Below, piece after piece: positions 14,470 through 26,827 of a DNA stretch of 64,000 nt; positions within the stretch are counted from its first letter, which is position 1; every line of letters starts with the position of its first letter. Made by a program: the position numbers and the translations under genes. A model generated the notes under the pieces. The model was not told the DNA's origin. It made no database searches and worked only from the letters and a program-made list of their open reading frames with translations. The stretch is from Mauremys mutica (Eukaryota; Chordata; Testudines; Geoemydidae): assembly GCF_020497125.1 (NCBI RefSeq), contig NC_059072.1:270178045-270242044 (forward strand), in the 5' to 3' direction.

Positions 14470-16485
14470 AAGTGTTTGACTCATACATGTTTGCAGATTC
14501 CAACAAAATAGCAGTGAATTAACAACAATTATTGAATAGTTTTAAAATACTAAACTGTAACAAAACAAAAAATGTTGCATTTTATAATCATTTCAGCCAA
14601 TATTCAAGTGACGAAAATTATAATATAATTTTGCTGGACCAAAGACTGTTCCCTAACCAACAGTCTTGAAGCTCCTTCTGATGCAATTATCTTCTCTGTG
14701 GGGGTATAACAGCCCCACGAGCAGCCTCAGTGAAACTGCACCTGGCATTCAAATTGCAGAATTGAACTTTCCTATTGAAATATATTATGATTTAAATGAA
14801 TTCTATTGCAATATTTCAGAGACGACTGAAACAATATTTGCATAAAACATAATATCTGAATGAAAAAAGTCAATGTGACATATACACAGTGCCTGCATAC
14901 AATTCTTGATCCTTTTAAATTTTTAGCAGCTAAACAAGAAGCGTTGTGTGTCCACCCGATCCTATTAAACCAACCCTCTCCCATCCTGAAAGAAAGTGAC
15001 TCATCTGTTTGCCTTCAACGCAAATAATTTTTCCTCAAATTCTGTTTGTTCCTTGAGGTCAATTAAAAAATGAATGCCTTCCAAACAGACTGATAATTAG
15101 TTAACAGTCTCTTCATTGTGTGTCCCACAGGGAACATTCACTTACAAGAAGTCCTGATCGTATTGTCCTTGGGAAGCCCTCAATAATAAGACACTGAAAC
15201 TGAGGCCAAAGCAAACCTGTTCATACTAGGACTACACAGCTGCTAAAGAAAGGGATAGAGTCTCTCGAGTCTTCCTAGCTAAACTACTGGAAGCTGCTCC
15301 ACTTTTCCTACATTCAGGTTCATTTTTATTTTCCAGGCATATACAGTTAGACAATTGGTTTTTGATAGCAGTTTGTGAGAAGAATCTTTAGCTATCTCTT
15401 GGGGTGTGTATTACTGACATTTTGCCCAGTGCATTGTGAAAGGCAAACTGTGATTCAGCATTGTGCAGTTTCATCATCTTGCTGGCTACTTGGCTATAAT
15501 TTTGTGGTTTGGAAGCATGTTTCCTCCAGGGGATGACAGCTAACTCCTCTCATGCCCCCAATTGATTTTACTCTTTATTATATCCCTGCTATAATAGCAG
15601 GAATGTCTTATATACAATGTAAAGATGACCCTGTTTACTCCAAAGTCAGCACAAGTGGGAATAGAATAAATCATGCATACAGCTTTTCTTTGCCCATAAA
15701 CTATAATGCAACTAGGTTTTTTCACACTTAATAGGCTGTTCTCAAAACAGTTTTATTATTAGATAGCCAGAGAGAGTAAATGAGGGTGGATTTGTAAAGG
15801 TTTGATCAGCATGAGTTTGCGTGAATCACATAACATACAAGTGAGTTATGCAGATAGTCCCAGACTCGAGCTGAAAAAACCTTTGCAGCCCATCATTGTG
15901 TATTCTATATATGCCACATGTTACAAAAAAAATTACATAAGAGTTTTTAGTCACTTGGCTCTTCAATTTTTCATATGGCTTCACTATATGTGGAGTAATA
16001 CAGACATCTGAAACTCATGCTGATAAAGTCTTTCTACCGTTCCACACCTTCAGGTTATTCACCCCATAGATAATGACAACTCCTCGTGCAACATCAATTG
16101 TCTGAGCTTGAGAAAGAATTATTTACGCTTTTCCTAAAGTCATGCAACTCAGATCAACTCGAGTGTAGTGGGAGAAGCATTGCATCTATTCTGACATCCA
16201 CATAATGGCCCTTGTGCCATTTAAGGGTAAGGCATAGCAGAGTTCTGCTTCTGGATGCCCCTTGCTGCCCACACCATACACTGCTTAGACCCCACCCCTG
16301 GAAAAAAACAACACTTCCTCCTCTTACAATAATAAGGAGGGCAGCTAACACAGGAGGCAGCAGAGCCACTTCCTCCAGCTATATGTCCATGGAGAGTTCC
16401 TCTACTCAAGAGAAATTCTCCATCGGCTATCCTCACCCACTTTGCACCTCTTACATTGTACAATGTAGCTTTAAAGGACTGGTGA
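14470..16485. other. Intronic sequence, no recognised gene
   Basis: Mostly unique-looking AT-rich sequence. No exon, RNA gene or mobile element is recognised before the MITE at 16494. Confidence 0.45.
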
Positions 16486-16493
16486 ATCTAGTA

Positions 16494-16827
16494 CAGGGTT
16501 TGGCAACCTTTGGTACAGATCCCACCAGGGTAAGGACCCTAGCAGGCCGGGCCAGTTTGTTTACCTGTTGCGTCCGCAGATTCGGCTGATCATGGCTCCC
16601 ACTGGCCGCAGTTCGCTGCTCCAGGCCAATGGGGGCTGCGGGAAGCAGCGCAGGCTGGGGAATGTGCTGGCCGCAGCTTCTCGCAGCCCCCATTGGCCTG
16701 GAGCGGCGAACCACAGCCATTGAGAGCTGCGATCAGCCAGACTGCAGACATGGCAGGTAAGCAAACTGGCCCGGCCCACCAAGGGGCTTACCCTGGCAGG
16801 CCGCGTGCTGAAGGTTGCCGATCCCTG
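16494..16827. mobile_element. Palindromic GC-rich hAT MITE, perfect 8-bp duplication
   Basis: Starts CAGGGTTTGGCAACCTTTGG and ends AAGGTTGCCGATCCCTG. ATCTAGTA is repeated exactly at 16486-16493 and 16828-16835. The two arms are near inverse copies around a centre near 16660; each carries a GGCCAATGGGGGCTGCG-type word or its inverse. It belongs to the same family as 29833. Confidence 0.92.
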
Positions 16828-17619
16828 ATCTAGTACATAGGTATTATTGCACGATCATGGTGAAAATTACAAAGCATGAAAGAGTTAATGGAAATTTGAA
16901 AGTTCTGTTTAAATATTGTTTACCACAGCACATGAATGTTCACTCCATATCATGAACAGTAATGATACCTCGTTAATGTCAGCCAGCTTCTACTGCACTG
17001 AAACAAGAGCATCAAAGAGAAAAATGAAAGCCTCATCATAAAAAGACAGATGATAGCTTAGCTCAGTCCAGTGTCATTTCAGGTTTCCACTATTTCTCCA
17101 ATTCCTGAGGATCTGGTTCCACCGTTAGTCTATGCTGTCTTTTGTATCTGGTTCTGCCACAGTGGGGCTGAACAAGTTGTCAACTCTCTATTCTTGTCCT
17201 TTTGTGGAGGCTCCTGAAGCCTGTAATACTTGGCAAGGTTCAACAACAACAACAATAATAAAAATCAATAACCAAATGTAACAGAGTTCTTGCCGTGCAA
17301 GTGTTTTAATGGTAAAGGTTTGACCTTTATGATTAAAGATCAACGTTAAAGGAAATCCCCATGTGTATGTCAAGACTTCTCTGTGGTTATCTGCTTACAT
17401 TTTTCTCTTTTCGTCCAATGTAAGATAACTTTCTGGAAATGAATGATGAATGCTTCCAGCTTCCTTCTTAAACGTTTCTTTATCAGCATACTATAGCTGT
17501 GCGGGGTAATAGAACTGTGTTACTGCGGTGGGCCTTTTCCAGTAGAAAAATAAAGGGGCTCCAGGTATTTTAACAATCTGAATGGAAATGTCTGGATGTT
17601 CAAAAACATTGTAATAAGC

Positions 17620-17795
17620 CAAGGGTTGGCAACCTTTCAGAAGTGGGGTGCCAAGTCTTCATTTATTCGCTGTAATTTAAGGTTCCGCATGCCAGTAATA
17701 CATTTTATATTTACAGGGGCTGGTGGATGGAACCCCAGACAGGCAGCAGCATGCCACGGTAAATCAGCTTGTGTGCCATAGGTTGCCGACCCCTG
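17620..17795. mobile_element. Short hAT MITE
   Basis: Starts CAAGGGTTGGCAACCTTTC and ends GGTTGCCGACCCCTG. Flanks TAATAAGC and TTATAAGC agree at 7 of 8 positions. It is an internally shortened relative of 11716-12014 (both contain TGTGCCATAGG / GCCGCAT-type words). Confidence 0.8.
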
Positions 17796-17817
17796 TTATA
17801 AGCTAAGAATGCGAGTG

Positions 17818-17836
17818 CTCTCTCTCTCTCTCTCTG
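17818..17836. repeat. (TC)n microsatellite
   Basis: About nine uninterrupted TC units next to the MITE at 17620. Confidence 0.9.
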
Positions 17837-18261
17837 ACTTCTATGGGGTCCTCAGTACTCTATCAATATCCCCTTCTCCCTAGGTCTTACTTTATCCTCC
17901 AATTTCTTTACTTGCATTCTTTAAGGATGAGACATTTGCATTCTTTCACCATAAATTGAGACTGGCTGTTTAGCTGCAATTGCACAGCAGACACTGTGTC
18001 CCAAGCCCTGTAGCTTCAACTCCAAAAAGTCTTTTTGAAATCAGTTCTGATATGGTGTTTAATTCACTCAAAGATATTAACGTCTACTCCTGCTGAAAGA
18101 AGAGCACCAGGTATTGGGCCAAGCAATCTACCTAAACACCATGATTTTTCAGGGAATGGGACCAGTGACTTTTCCATTATGAATAGAAAGAACACTTTAT
18201 CAAATCTGGCTATTTTCCCATCTCCCGAAGTTTTATCTACAGAGTTGGTGAGGTGCAATTT

Positions 18262-18752
18262 GTCCTATAAATCCATGGTATGCCCACACCTTGAATACAG
18301 CATGCAATCCTGGTCAGCCCCTTTCAGAAAGGTGTATTAGAATTGGAAAAGGTACAGAAAAGGGTAAAAAAATGTATATGGGGTATGGAAACAAACAAAA
18401 GGAAGTACTTCTTCATACAATGCACAGTTAACCTGTGGAATCTGTTGCCAGTGGATGTTGGAGGTCAAAACTATAACAGGGCTCAAAAAAGAACTAGATA
18501 AGTTCATGGAAGATAGGTCCATCAATGGCTATTAGCCAGGATAGGCAGCGATGCAATCCCACACTCTGACTGTGTCTAGCCTCTGCCTGCAAGAAGTTGG
18601 GAATGGACAACAGGGGGATGGATCACTCAATGACTGCTTGTTCTGTTCATTCCCTCTGAAGCACCTGGCATGGACCACTGTCAGAAGACAGGATACTGGA
18701 CTACATGGGCCCTCATCTGATCCAGTCTGGCTGTTCTTATGTTCTGGCAAAA
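18262..18752 (+). pseudogene. CR1 LINE fragment, 3' ORF2 end and 3' UTR
   Basis: Sequence CCATGGTATGCCCACACCTTG corresponds to the MVRPHLEY segment of CR1 ORF2, and the end corresponds to KFMEDRSINGY followed by the 3' UTR. An internal deletion near 18385 joins the KRVKKC region directly to NKRKYFF. Several frame breaks are present. It is a dead 5'-truncated copy of the same subfamily as 38022 and 50399. Confidence 0.8.
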
Positions 18753-18822
18753 AAAATGTTTGAGGTTGCCAAAATATTGTATTTAAAAGGTCATTGTGTG
18801 AGCAGCTAAGCTTCTATGCTGC

Positions 18823-19162
18823 TGTGACGGAACACAGCCCTCTAATCACCCTCTAGACACTACTGTAATAATCATTGTACAAAAGTATGCCTTGTAAAAT
18901 ATCATTTGAGAACTCAATTTGCTGGTCAATATTGTCCTGATAAAATCTGTGTGGTAATATTATAGGTGAAGTTATAAAAATCCCCTGTATGGTGTTATTG
19001 ACACATGTTCCAAACCCCACAGCCCTGCCCAAACAGAAGATGGCAAACAGGTCTGTCCCAGAGAAAGGAACCTGTGCTTGCCTTAATTTGCATTTAAACA
19101 GTGAACAGAGTCATCAAGCAGGAAGGGAAGACAACGGAAGTTCAAACAAGTGAAGTGTCACA
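18823..19162. mobile_element. Small solo-LTR-like element with 5-bp duplication
   Basis: The element starts TGTGACGG and ends GTGTCACA, so it has TG...CA ends inside a short inverted repeat. GCTGC flanks both sides exactly (18818-18822 and 19163-19167). At 340 bp it is short for an LTR. In reverse complement, part of it (TTACAAGGCATACTTTTGTA) matches the LTR-like stretch near 49055. It may be a solo LTR or a small non-autonomous LTR element. Confidence 0.7.
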
Positions 19163-19167
19163 GCTGC

Positions 19168-20410
19168 CATCCTGGTTGGTTGGCTCTATATCTCAGTGGT
19201 ATTTATTCTGCTTTAAATTTGATAATTCCCACATCACAATGCTTCATTATGACGACAGTTGCACAAATTTTACATAGAAAACCTGAAGTAAAAAAAATGC
19301 TTTCAGGGTTCTTTAAACCACATAGCAGGTTTAGATAATAATCTCTTCAAGGCAGGAAACATGCCCTCTTGTGTGGGCACTATAGGGCCCATTTTCTGGT
19401 TAGGATTCTTGGGTACTATTAGAACAGAATAATAAGGTTTACTGACTGGGTTGAGAAGATTGTAAAAGACCTTTTCTTTTCCTGCATTCCTTGTTTACCT
19501 TTCTGTTAAATGCAATATAAATATATGCATGTACAGTAGTACTAATAATCATGAGATAAAATGGCATTAAAACATTCAGCCATAGGTACACTAGCAAGGA
19601 TTTGGGAGAGAAAAAAAATTAAGATCTTCTATAGCAACCACTTGTTAACTCCAAAAGGTCTCAAAGGTTTCCCTAAACTCCAAAAAGCAGCATCATGCAG
19701 AAGTTCAGACTACCACACTATTCCCTGAAGAAACTGCATGAGATTGCCTATTAAGTGTGAAATGCACACAGATAATTTCAAGTGAGAAACTGAGGTGAGG
19801 ACAATTATGAACATACCATCATTTTTCAGAGTAAATTGGCAAAAAGTCAGCTATAGTAGTATAGCAGATTAATGTGGAGTACAGCAATTGACATAGGTAC
19901 CACTATCTACTATTGCCCAGGTAATAGGAGATGTTCTATGAAACAGATCTTGCCATTACTTCTTAAGGTCTCAATTCAACAAACCACTTAAAAGGTTACT
20001 TGAGGTTAAGCATGTGAGCAGTGCCACTGAAGTCAGACTACTCGTGCTTATGCACTTTACTGGATTGTTTAGTATTGTATTTGCTACAAGTGCTTTTGGA
20101 ATTGTGCTATCAACGAAACATCTGGGGCTGGATTTTTCAGGCTGCTTCATCCAATTTGTGAAGCTCAGACAATGCAAACGGGACAGATTCCCATCATAAC
20201 TGGACAGTGGAGTATTCTCCTTGCACAGGGGAACTCTTTGTTGGGTTTAAACAGGTGCGAGAGTAAGGGAAGGGGGGTTGTTATAGCAAAGCTCCACTAC
20301 ATTTATTCGCCACTTGAGCTTGGTCTATAAAGGGGGAGGGGAATTGTGGGAATTCTCTACATTGCAGCCATCTTGCCCTATACACAGCTATACAGTGAGG
20401 GCTACACAGA
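19168..20410. other. Intronic sequence, no recognised gene
   Basis: AT-rich non-coding sequence between the LTR-like element and a CR1 fragment. I recognise no repeat, exon or RNA gene. Confidence 0.45.
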
Positions 20411-21098
20411 TTTATAGATTCCAAGGCCAGAAGGGACCATTGTGATAATCTAGTCTGACCTCCTGTAAACATAGGCCATAGAACTTCCCCAAAATATTTC
20501 CTAGAGCAGATCTTTTAGAAAAACATCCAGTCTTCATTTAAAAGTTGCCAGCGATAAAGGGCCCTTGGGAAATTATTTCAATGGTTAATTTCTCTCACTA
20601 TTAAAAATTTATGTCTTATTTCCGGACTGAATTTGTCTAGCTTCAACTTTCAGCCATTGGATCATGTTATATCCTTCTCTACCAGATTGAGGGGTTCATT
20701 AAATATTTGTTCCCCAAGTAGGTATAGCTCATAATCAAATCAAACCCGAACCTCTCTTTGTTAAGCTAAATTGATTGATGCCCATGAGTCTCTCACTATA
20801 AAAGCATATATTTTCTAATCCTTTCATCATTCTTGTGGCTGTTCTCTAGACCCTCTCCCATCCTTCTTGAATTGTGGACTCCAGAACAGAATACAGCATT
20901 CCAGCAGCTGTCACATTCATGCCAAATACAGAGGTACTCCTATTCAAAGTTCCCCTGTTTACTCATACAAGGATGGCATTAACCCTTTTTACCACAGCAT
21001 CACACTGGGAGCTCATGTTCAGCTGATCATCCACCAAATCTTTTCCAGGGATTTTTCATGGGAAGTTGCATCATTTTTAATTCTTGGGAAAATGTACT
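20411..21098 (-). mobile_element. Old CR1 LINE fragment
   Basis: On the plus strand it reads AGATTCCAAGGCCAGAAGGG, ATCTAGTCTGACCTCCTG and later TGTGGACTCCAGAACAGAAT, the inverse of a diverged CR1 3' region (compare the same order at 58600-59110). The reading frame is broken throughout. Orientation is minus. Confidence 0.75.
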
Positions 21099-21517
21099 AA
21101 TAATTTTAGAGGTAGTTAAACAGGTGATCATTTACACAAATGACTTCAGGGACTAAAAGGGCTCCTGGCTATAGCTGTTGTGAAAATAGTGATGAATCTA
21201 GGCAGCAGAGATAGGTATAACTAGATATGGTTCTTGAACAAACAGGATTCAGATCTAAAACTCCAAATTTTTTGCCTGGGTGAGTTGTGTCAGTGGTTCC
21301 ATCTTTGGCCCATCTGTAGTAGTAATGTCTCTTACAGTGCTTCACTGGCTTCAGAGGCTTGCTAAATGGGAAGAAAAATAAAAGCATTTTGGCTTGCCAA
21401 GCAGATTCCCCAAAGTCCCATTGTTCTGATGATTTACTTCTTTGAGTTTTCATGTCAATGGCACTGGTTTTCCCTGTTACCCAGTTTCATTTTTTTAAAT
21501 CTCCCAGTGAACCCAAG

Positions 21518-21720
21518 TATCAGAGGGGTAGCTGTGTTAGTCTGGATCTGTAAAAGCAGCAAAGAATCCTGTGGCACCTTATAGACTAACAGACGTTTTG
21601 CAGCATGAGCTTTCATGGGTGAATACCCACTTCGTCAGATGCAAGTATTCACCCACGAAAGCTCATGCTGCAAAACGTCTGTTAGTCTATAAGGTGTCAC
21701 AGGATTCTTTGCTGCTTTTA
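21518..21720 (-). mobile_element. Penelope-like foldback element, type 1, copy 2
   Basis: A full left arm starts TATCAGAGGGGTAGCTG and turns back near 21643 into a partial inverted arm that ends at GCTGCTTTTA, again lacking the outer ~32 nt. CAGTGAACCCAAG occurs at 21505-21517 and at 21721-21733, a perfect 13-bp duplication. The arms match each other almost fully, including the segment AGACGTTTTGCAGC, which differs from copy 1. In the minus orientation the element ends CTACCCCTCTGATA. This copy keeps an intact hammerhead-like core in its full arm. Confidence 0.7.
21601..21642 (-). ncRNA. Candidate hammerhead ribozyme motif
   Basis: On the minus strand the order is CTGACGA (21638-21632), a hairpin with stem GTGGGT/ACCCAT and loop ATTC, then GAAA (21614-21611), then a small hairpin AGC-TCAT-GCT. 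This follows the catalytic-core pattern CUGANGA, stem II, GAAA, stem III. The base of stem II has a G-U pair, and the base after GCT is G where a base other than G is needed for cleavage in the simplest alignment. This copy may therefore be inactive. Hammerhead motifs are known in Penelope-like elements. Confidence 0.45.
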
Positions 21721-21733
21721 CAGTGAACCCAAG

Positions 21734-24685
21734 TTATCCTTTTCCTTTCTGCCTGCCCCATCAGCTAATAACAATACAAATGCCAGACTGATTTTATTTT
21801 ACTTTCCTGGTATATCTTGGGTGACTAAAAAGGGGTTGCATGCAATGAAGGTTCATCAAGAATTGCTAGAAGACTTTCCATTTTCTCAGCTTCTCTCCCT
21901 CTTCACTTAGAAATGTCAACATCTTAAAAAAAAAAGTTAGCTCCCTAGTGAAATTTCCCAAAATGCATCAGTGACTTAAGAGCCTCAGTCCTGTTTTCAA
22001 AAGTTCCTAACAATAATTTAGGAGACTAAGTCCCACTGGCTTCCCCGGGCTGCTTCTGCAGTTGGACAGCCATACTCAACCCATTTCTTAGGGCTAAAAA
22101 GAAAATGTGCACAATTTTATACCTGATCAAATTTACAAATCTAGCCCCAAATGTATACATGTGCACAATTATATACCTGATCAAATATACAGCATGATAA
22201 ATATGTTTTCCTTATATGGAACTGGCGAATTAATCAGCCTGGTAAAAATCCCAAGGTTGGCTGGGACTGCTTCCAGGAGCAAAGCCAGAAGGATCTGGCC
22301 CATTACAGTTGTATTTCTGACCTAAAGCAGCAAATTATCATCTGTAAAAGCTAGGACAGAAAACAAGTTCAGATCAGTTTGTAAAAAAGTAGAGAAACAC
22401 TCACACGCCTGTGTGTAAATCTCTTAATTGAGTTAACACTTTTCTAAATTACAAATCAGGGATTCATGTTGCAACTAAATATATATATCATCTGCTCATG
22501 GCGCTTTGTATGGATGAAAGACAGATTTATAGGTTTCAATGAGGACTATTAACGTACAGGCGATGCTAATTGCACTAATAATTATGTTTAAAATCAGAGA
22601 GCATGCCTATTCTACATGAAAGTGTTTAAAGTTATTCCTAGGAATCAAGACACTGGGAAAAATGGCCCAAGTCCATAAAGGGACACCACAAAAGCCAGCA
22701 CACAAGATAGGGAGCTGCCTGAACTAGCCAGTGGGAAATGCCACAAAGCCCTGCCCCTCTCACTGGTCTATAGAGTGATCCTTATGCTTTCTGGCCCAAT
22801 CAATATTTAATTAAAAGTGGAAAACTTCAGTGGGAGAGATGGAAAAAGACTCATACCAGGACTGACCCATAGTCTGCTAGGGAACTGCCCGGGAAAGCAC
22901 CTCCTCTTCTTGCCTCCCCAAGTGTTTTGTGTTGAGTTAGGCAGTCTCTGAGCATGCCTACCATATTGAACCCTGAAGGTAAGATAGCAATTTTTCACCC
23001 ATTACTCTGGGATTTAGGCAGGAAATAGGCATCTGGGTATCCAGAGTGAAGCAGCAGTTTCTGCCTCTGGGCATGTACACTTAGTTGCCTAGAAAACTTT
23101 TACTGCAAAAAGTTGGTCACTCAGTGAGTTTAGGAGCCTAAAGGTAAGGCAGCAGCCAAGTAGGGGTTTTGTGGATTGCAGTAGCATGTAAAACTGGGGC
23201 TTATGCACCAAAGTAACTTTGAGGATCCAGGCCAATGTATCTGCATTTCAGGATGATTCTTTCTGCAGTTGAACTGATTCAATGAAGTTCACATTATAGG
23301 CCTAATTTGCTGAATGATTCCATTCAACACTCCTGAAAACCCTGGTTGTTTTCTATGTCCATGCTGCATGACCACTTGTTGCAAGATGCTATCAAACCTT
23401 CACCTCCATTGCAAATTCACTCTCCCTTAAGTAATTAAATAATCTATCCCTGACGCTTAAGGGAGTGACATCCTAAAATGAGAACCAGATGACTATTTCC
23501 ACTATTTTAACAGTGCTTTGGAAGTACACCTACTCCTACTTTCATGCATGTCTTGTAAAGGCATTTTATGGCAGTATTAAATTGGTCCGGTCATACCCAA
23601 GTCTCTTACAATGTATTTATAAATATAGAGATACAAGTGTGTGTTTCAGTGGAGTTCAGCTGGCATCCAACAAAAAAAAATGGATTTTTTGTAATTAAAA
23701 CAAAAGTCATTTTTTTATAACGATAGGGACAGAAAATCAGGAAATGACCAGCTATGCAATCCAGTCAGTTCCTTGCTGCCAGATAAACTTCACTATTATC
23801 TTTCCCAAACTTAAGGGTACCTCTTAAATTTGCAAAAGCTCTCCACAAAGGTCAAAACCAACTCAATCCTGACACCACCATATGCAGGTGAGTAATCCCA
23901 TTAGACTCAATAGGCCAGCTTACATACGTAAAATTAATTACATGCACAGCCAAGGCCTAAGTGGGTAGAGAGATTTAGATATGAGAATGTCTTGATTTTC
24001 AGCTCCTAGCTGAAAACCTGATGTGACAACCACAAACTTGGGTTGCATTAGGTTTAGCCAAACATAACCTAAAATGAATTTACACTATCAGTTATTAGCT
24101 GAAGTTTTTATTTGGTATGTGATTAAATAGGAGACATTATCAGAAGTTGCATATAGTCCTTGATTTAACCTCTCTTTATTACAGCCTATAAAATAGTCTA
24201 CATTCAGTGACCACATGCATAATATTGGCATAAGGTCAGACTCAGCGCAGATAACCTCTATTTACTGAAATCCAGTTTAAGAATACACCAAGATACACTA
24301 GATCCGAGCAGGGGTCAGCCCAACATCATCATTTCTTTCTGCTGAGATTCAAAGCAGGCTATATGCTTTTATAAGGGTTAAAGCCTACCTACCAATCACG
24401 GGACATACCACCAATCACGGGACAATAATGGGCGCATTGGGATTTTCAAAGGAACATAAGGACACCCAAATTCCTTAGGCTCTTTTGAAAATCCTAGCCT
24501 AAAGGAATTGTTTCACATACATGGCTAGCAAACCTCCTCCTGATTTACCCATTCCACTCAGCCCAATCACCATCATCAGTAAGTTAGTTCCCTCCATTCC
24601 ATTCCTTTATGAAAACCTTATGTGCTCCCTTTAAGACTTGCGGGCCTCAACTCTGCTGCCTGTAACTCTCAAACTGCAGACTGAA
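21734..24685. other. Intronic sequence with minor direct repeats
   Basis: Mostly non-coding AT-rich sequence. It holds a two-copy repeat at 22107-22190 and a short direct repeat of CCAATCACGGGACA at 24391-24404 and 24411-24424. No exon or RNA gene was recognised. Confidence 0.45.
22107..22190. repeat. Two-copy local direct repeat
   Basis: GTGCACAATTTTATACCTGA followed by TCAAATTTAC is repeated about 55 bp later as GTGCACAATTATATACCTGA followed by TCAAATATAC. This is a local segmental duplication with few changes. Confidence 0.8.
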
Positions 24686-26827
24686 GCCTGGTCTACACTA
24701 GGCGTTTAAACCGGTTTTAGGAGCGTAAAACCGATTTAACGCCACAACCGTCCACACTAGGAGGCACCATATATCGATTTTAATGGCTCTTTAAACCGGT
24801 TTCTGTACTCCTCCCTAACGAGAGGAGTAACGCTAGTATCGGTATTAACATATCGGATTAGGGTTAGTGTGGACGCTGATCGACGGTATTGGCCTCCGGG
24901 AGGTATCCCACAGTGCAGCAGTGACCGCTCTGGACCGCAATCTGAACTCGGATGCAGTGCTCAGGTAGACAGGAAAAGCCCCGCGAACTTTTGAATATTT
25001 CCTGTTTGCCCAGCGTGGAGCTCCGATCAGCACGGGTGGCGATGCAGTCCGAAATCAAAATAAAAAAAGAGCTCCAGCACGGACCATGCGGATGTGATCG
25101 CTGTAAGGGCAGGCAAATCCGTTCTATCAGCGCTCCGTTACAGAAGATGAAATTCAGAATCCTTTTTTAAAAATCTCCAGACAGACGCCATAGCAGGGAC
25201 TCAGCGCACTGCAGCGTGACAAGCGTAACGGAAAGCCAAAGAATCAAATGGACGCTCATGGACTGGAGGACTGAAGCTATCCCACAGTTCCTGCAGCCTC
25301 CGAAAAAGTATTTGCATTCTTGGCTGAGCTCCAAATGCTTCTAGGGTCAAAACACAGTGTCCGCGGTGGGTCAGGGGCATAGCTTTGGCAATCTACTCAC
25401 CCCCCCCCCACCCACCCCCAGAAGCGAAAGGGAAAACAATCCTCTGACTCTTTTACATGTCACCCTATCTTTACTGAATGCTGCAGATAGACACGATTGC
25501 TGCAAGCCGTCAACACCAACATCCTCACTCACCCCCCCTGCCATGGTTGGCTGATGGTACAAAAGGACTGGTAACCGTCCTCGTCATCAGCCTATTGGCA
25601 CATGGGGCAGTAACCATGCGGACTAGCATCCATCAGGTCGATCAAGGGCTCCTGGCTCTAATTTTTTCTGGTGGATGGTGGATGGTGCAGTATGGCTGTA
25701 ACCATCGTCATCATAGCAACAGGGGGCTGAGCTCCATCAGCCCCCACCCTTCATGTGTAAAGAACAGATTCAGTTTGCCCTGGACTAGCAGAGGGATGCT
25801 GGGCTCTCTCCTACACACTGCTTAATGTCCTGTCTGGACTATCATAGCAGCTGGAGGCTGCCTTCCACTCATTTCTCACTAACAAGTCACCATGTCTTTT
25901 TATTCCTGCATTCTTTATTACTTCATCACACAAGTGGGGGGACAATGCTACGGTAGCCCAGAAAGGCTGGGGGAAGAACGGAATCAACAGGTGGGGTTGT
26001 TACAGGAGCACCCCCTGTGAATAGCATACATATCAAGTTTCTGCAGGATCTGACACACAGAGCAGCTGTGCTCTCTGGTTCTATGATACAGTGGTTATCT
26101 AGTTACACTTACCTATATTCTAGGCAGGACTGATTCTATTTTTAGATACCAAAAAGGAGGTGGGATTGACTCAGGGAGTCATTCCCAATTTTTGGCTTTT
26201 GCGCCCCTGGCTAAGAGCAGCCAGGGGCACTTATGACAGCAGCAAATGGTACAAAAGGACTGGTAGCCATAATCATCCTCACCAGTTCCAATTTATGGAA
26301 GGGTTTGGATGGTGCAGTATGACTGGTAACCATCTCTGCTGTCATGCAAAAGCAAAAGCATGCTTCTGTGTAGCGCTGCTGAATCGCCTCTGTGAGCGGC
26401 ATCTAGTACACATACGGTGAGAGTCACAAAAGGCAAAACAAGCTCCATTATTGCCATGCTATGGCATCTGCCAGGGCAATCCAGGGGAAAAAGGCGCAAA
26501 ATGCTTGTCTGCCGTTGCTTTCCCAGAGGAAGGAGTGACTAACAACATTTACCCAGAACCACCCGCGACAATGATTTTTGCCCCATCAGGCACTGGGATC
26601 TCAACCCGGAAGTTCCAAGGGGCGGGGGAGGCTGCGGGAACTATGGGATAGCTAGGGAATAGCTACCCACAGTGCAACGCTCCAGAATCCGACGCTAGCC
26701 TCGGACCGCGGACGCACACCACCGAATTAATGTGTTTAGTGTGGCCGCGCGCACTCGATTTTATAAAATCTGTTTTACAAAACCGGTTTATGCAAATTTG
26801 GAATAGTCCCGTAGTGTAGACGTACCC
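24686..26827. mobile_element. Harbinger-type DNA transposon derivative, 2.1 kb
   Basis: The left end is GCCTGGTCTACACTA and the right end TAGTGTAGACGTACCC; the core (G)TCTACACTA is an inverted repeat. CpG-containing subterminal sequence follows each end (AAACCGGTTTTA at left, AAAACCGGTTTA at right). The centre holds a decayed Myb/SANT-like gene (25040-25245) and repeated words such as GGTACAAAAGGACTGGTA at 25555 and 26247. No transposase frame is intact, so it cannot move by itself. No clear 3-bp target duplication was found. Confidence 0.75.
25040..25245 (+). pseudogene. Decayed Harbinger Myb/SANT-like gene
   Basis: Frame by frame the sequence gives DVIAVRAGKSVLSALRYRR, then a stop, then N, which aligns with the DLISVWGEEAVQSHLRSSRRN helix region of the better-preserved copy at 57774. 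A later QCSVT-like piece matches its LQCRVK. A stop after RYRR, frame loss and internal deletions make it non-functional. In intact relatives the protein binds DNA and assists the transposase. Confidence 0.6.

Noticed and set aside
16212..16589. 125-codon plus-strand frame
   Set aside because: Runs from unique intron into a hAT MITE, has no recognisable domain and no splice support.
20014..20177. Possible exon on either strand
   Set aside because: Two opposing frames of about 60 codons without domain, splice sites or family match.
24686..26827. Intact gene inside the 2.1-kb Harbinger element
   Set aside because: Only short frames remain; the Myb region has a stop and frame loss, and no nuclease domain was found.
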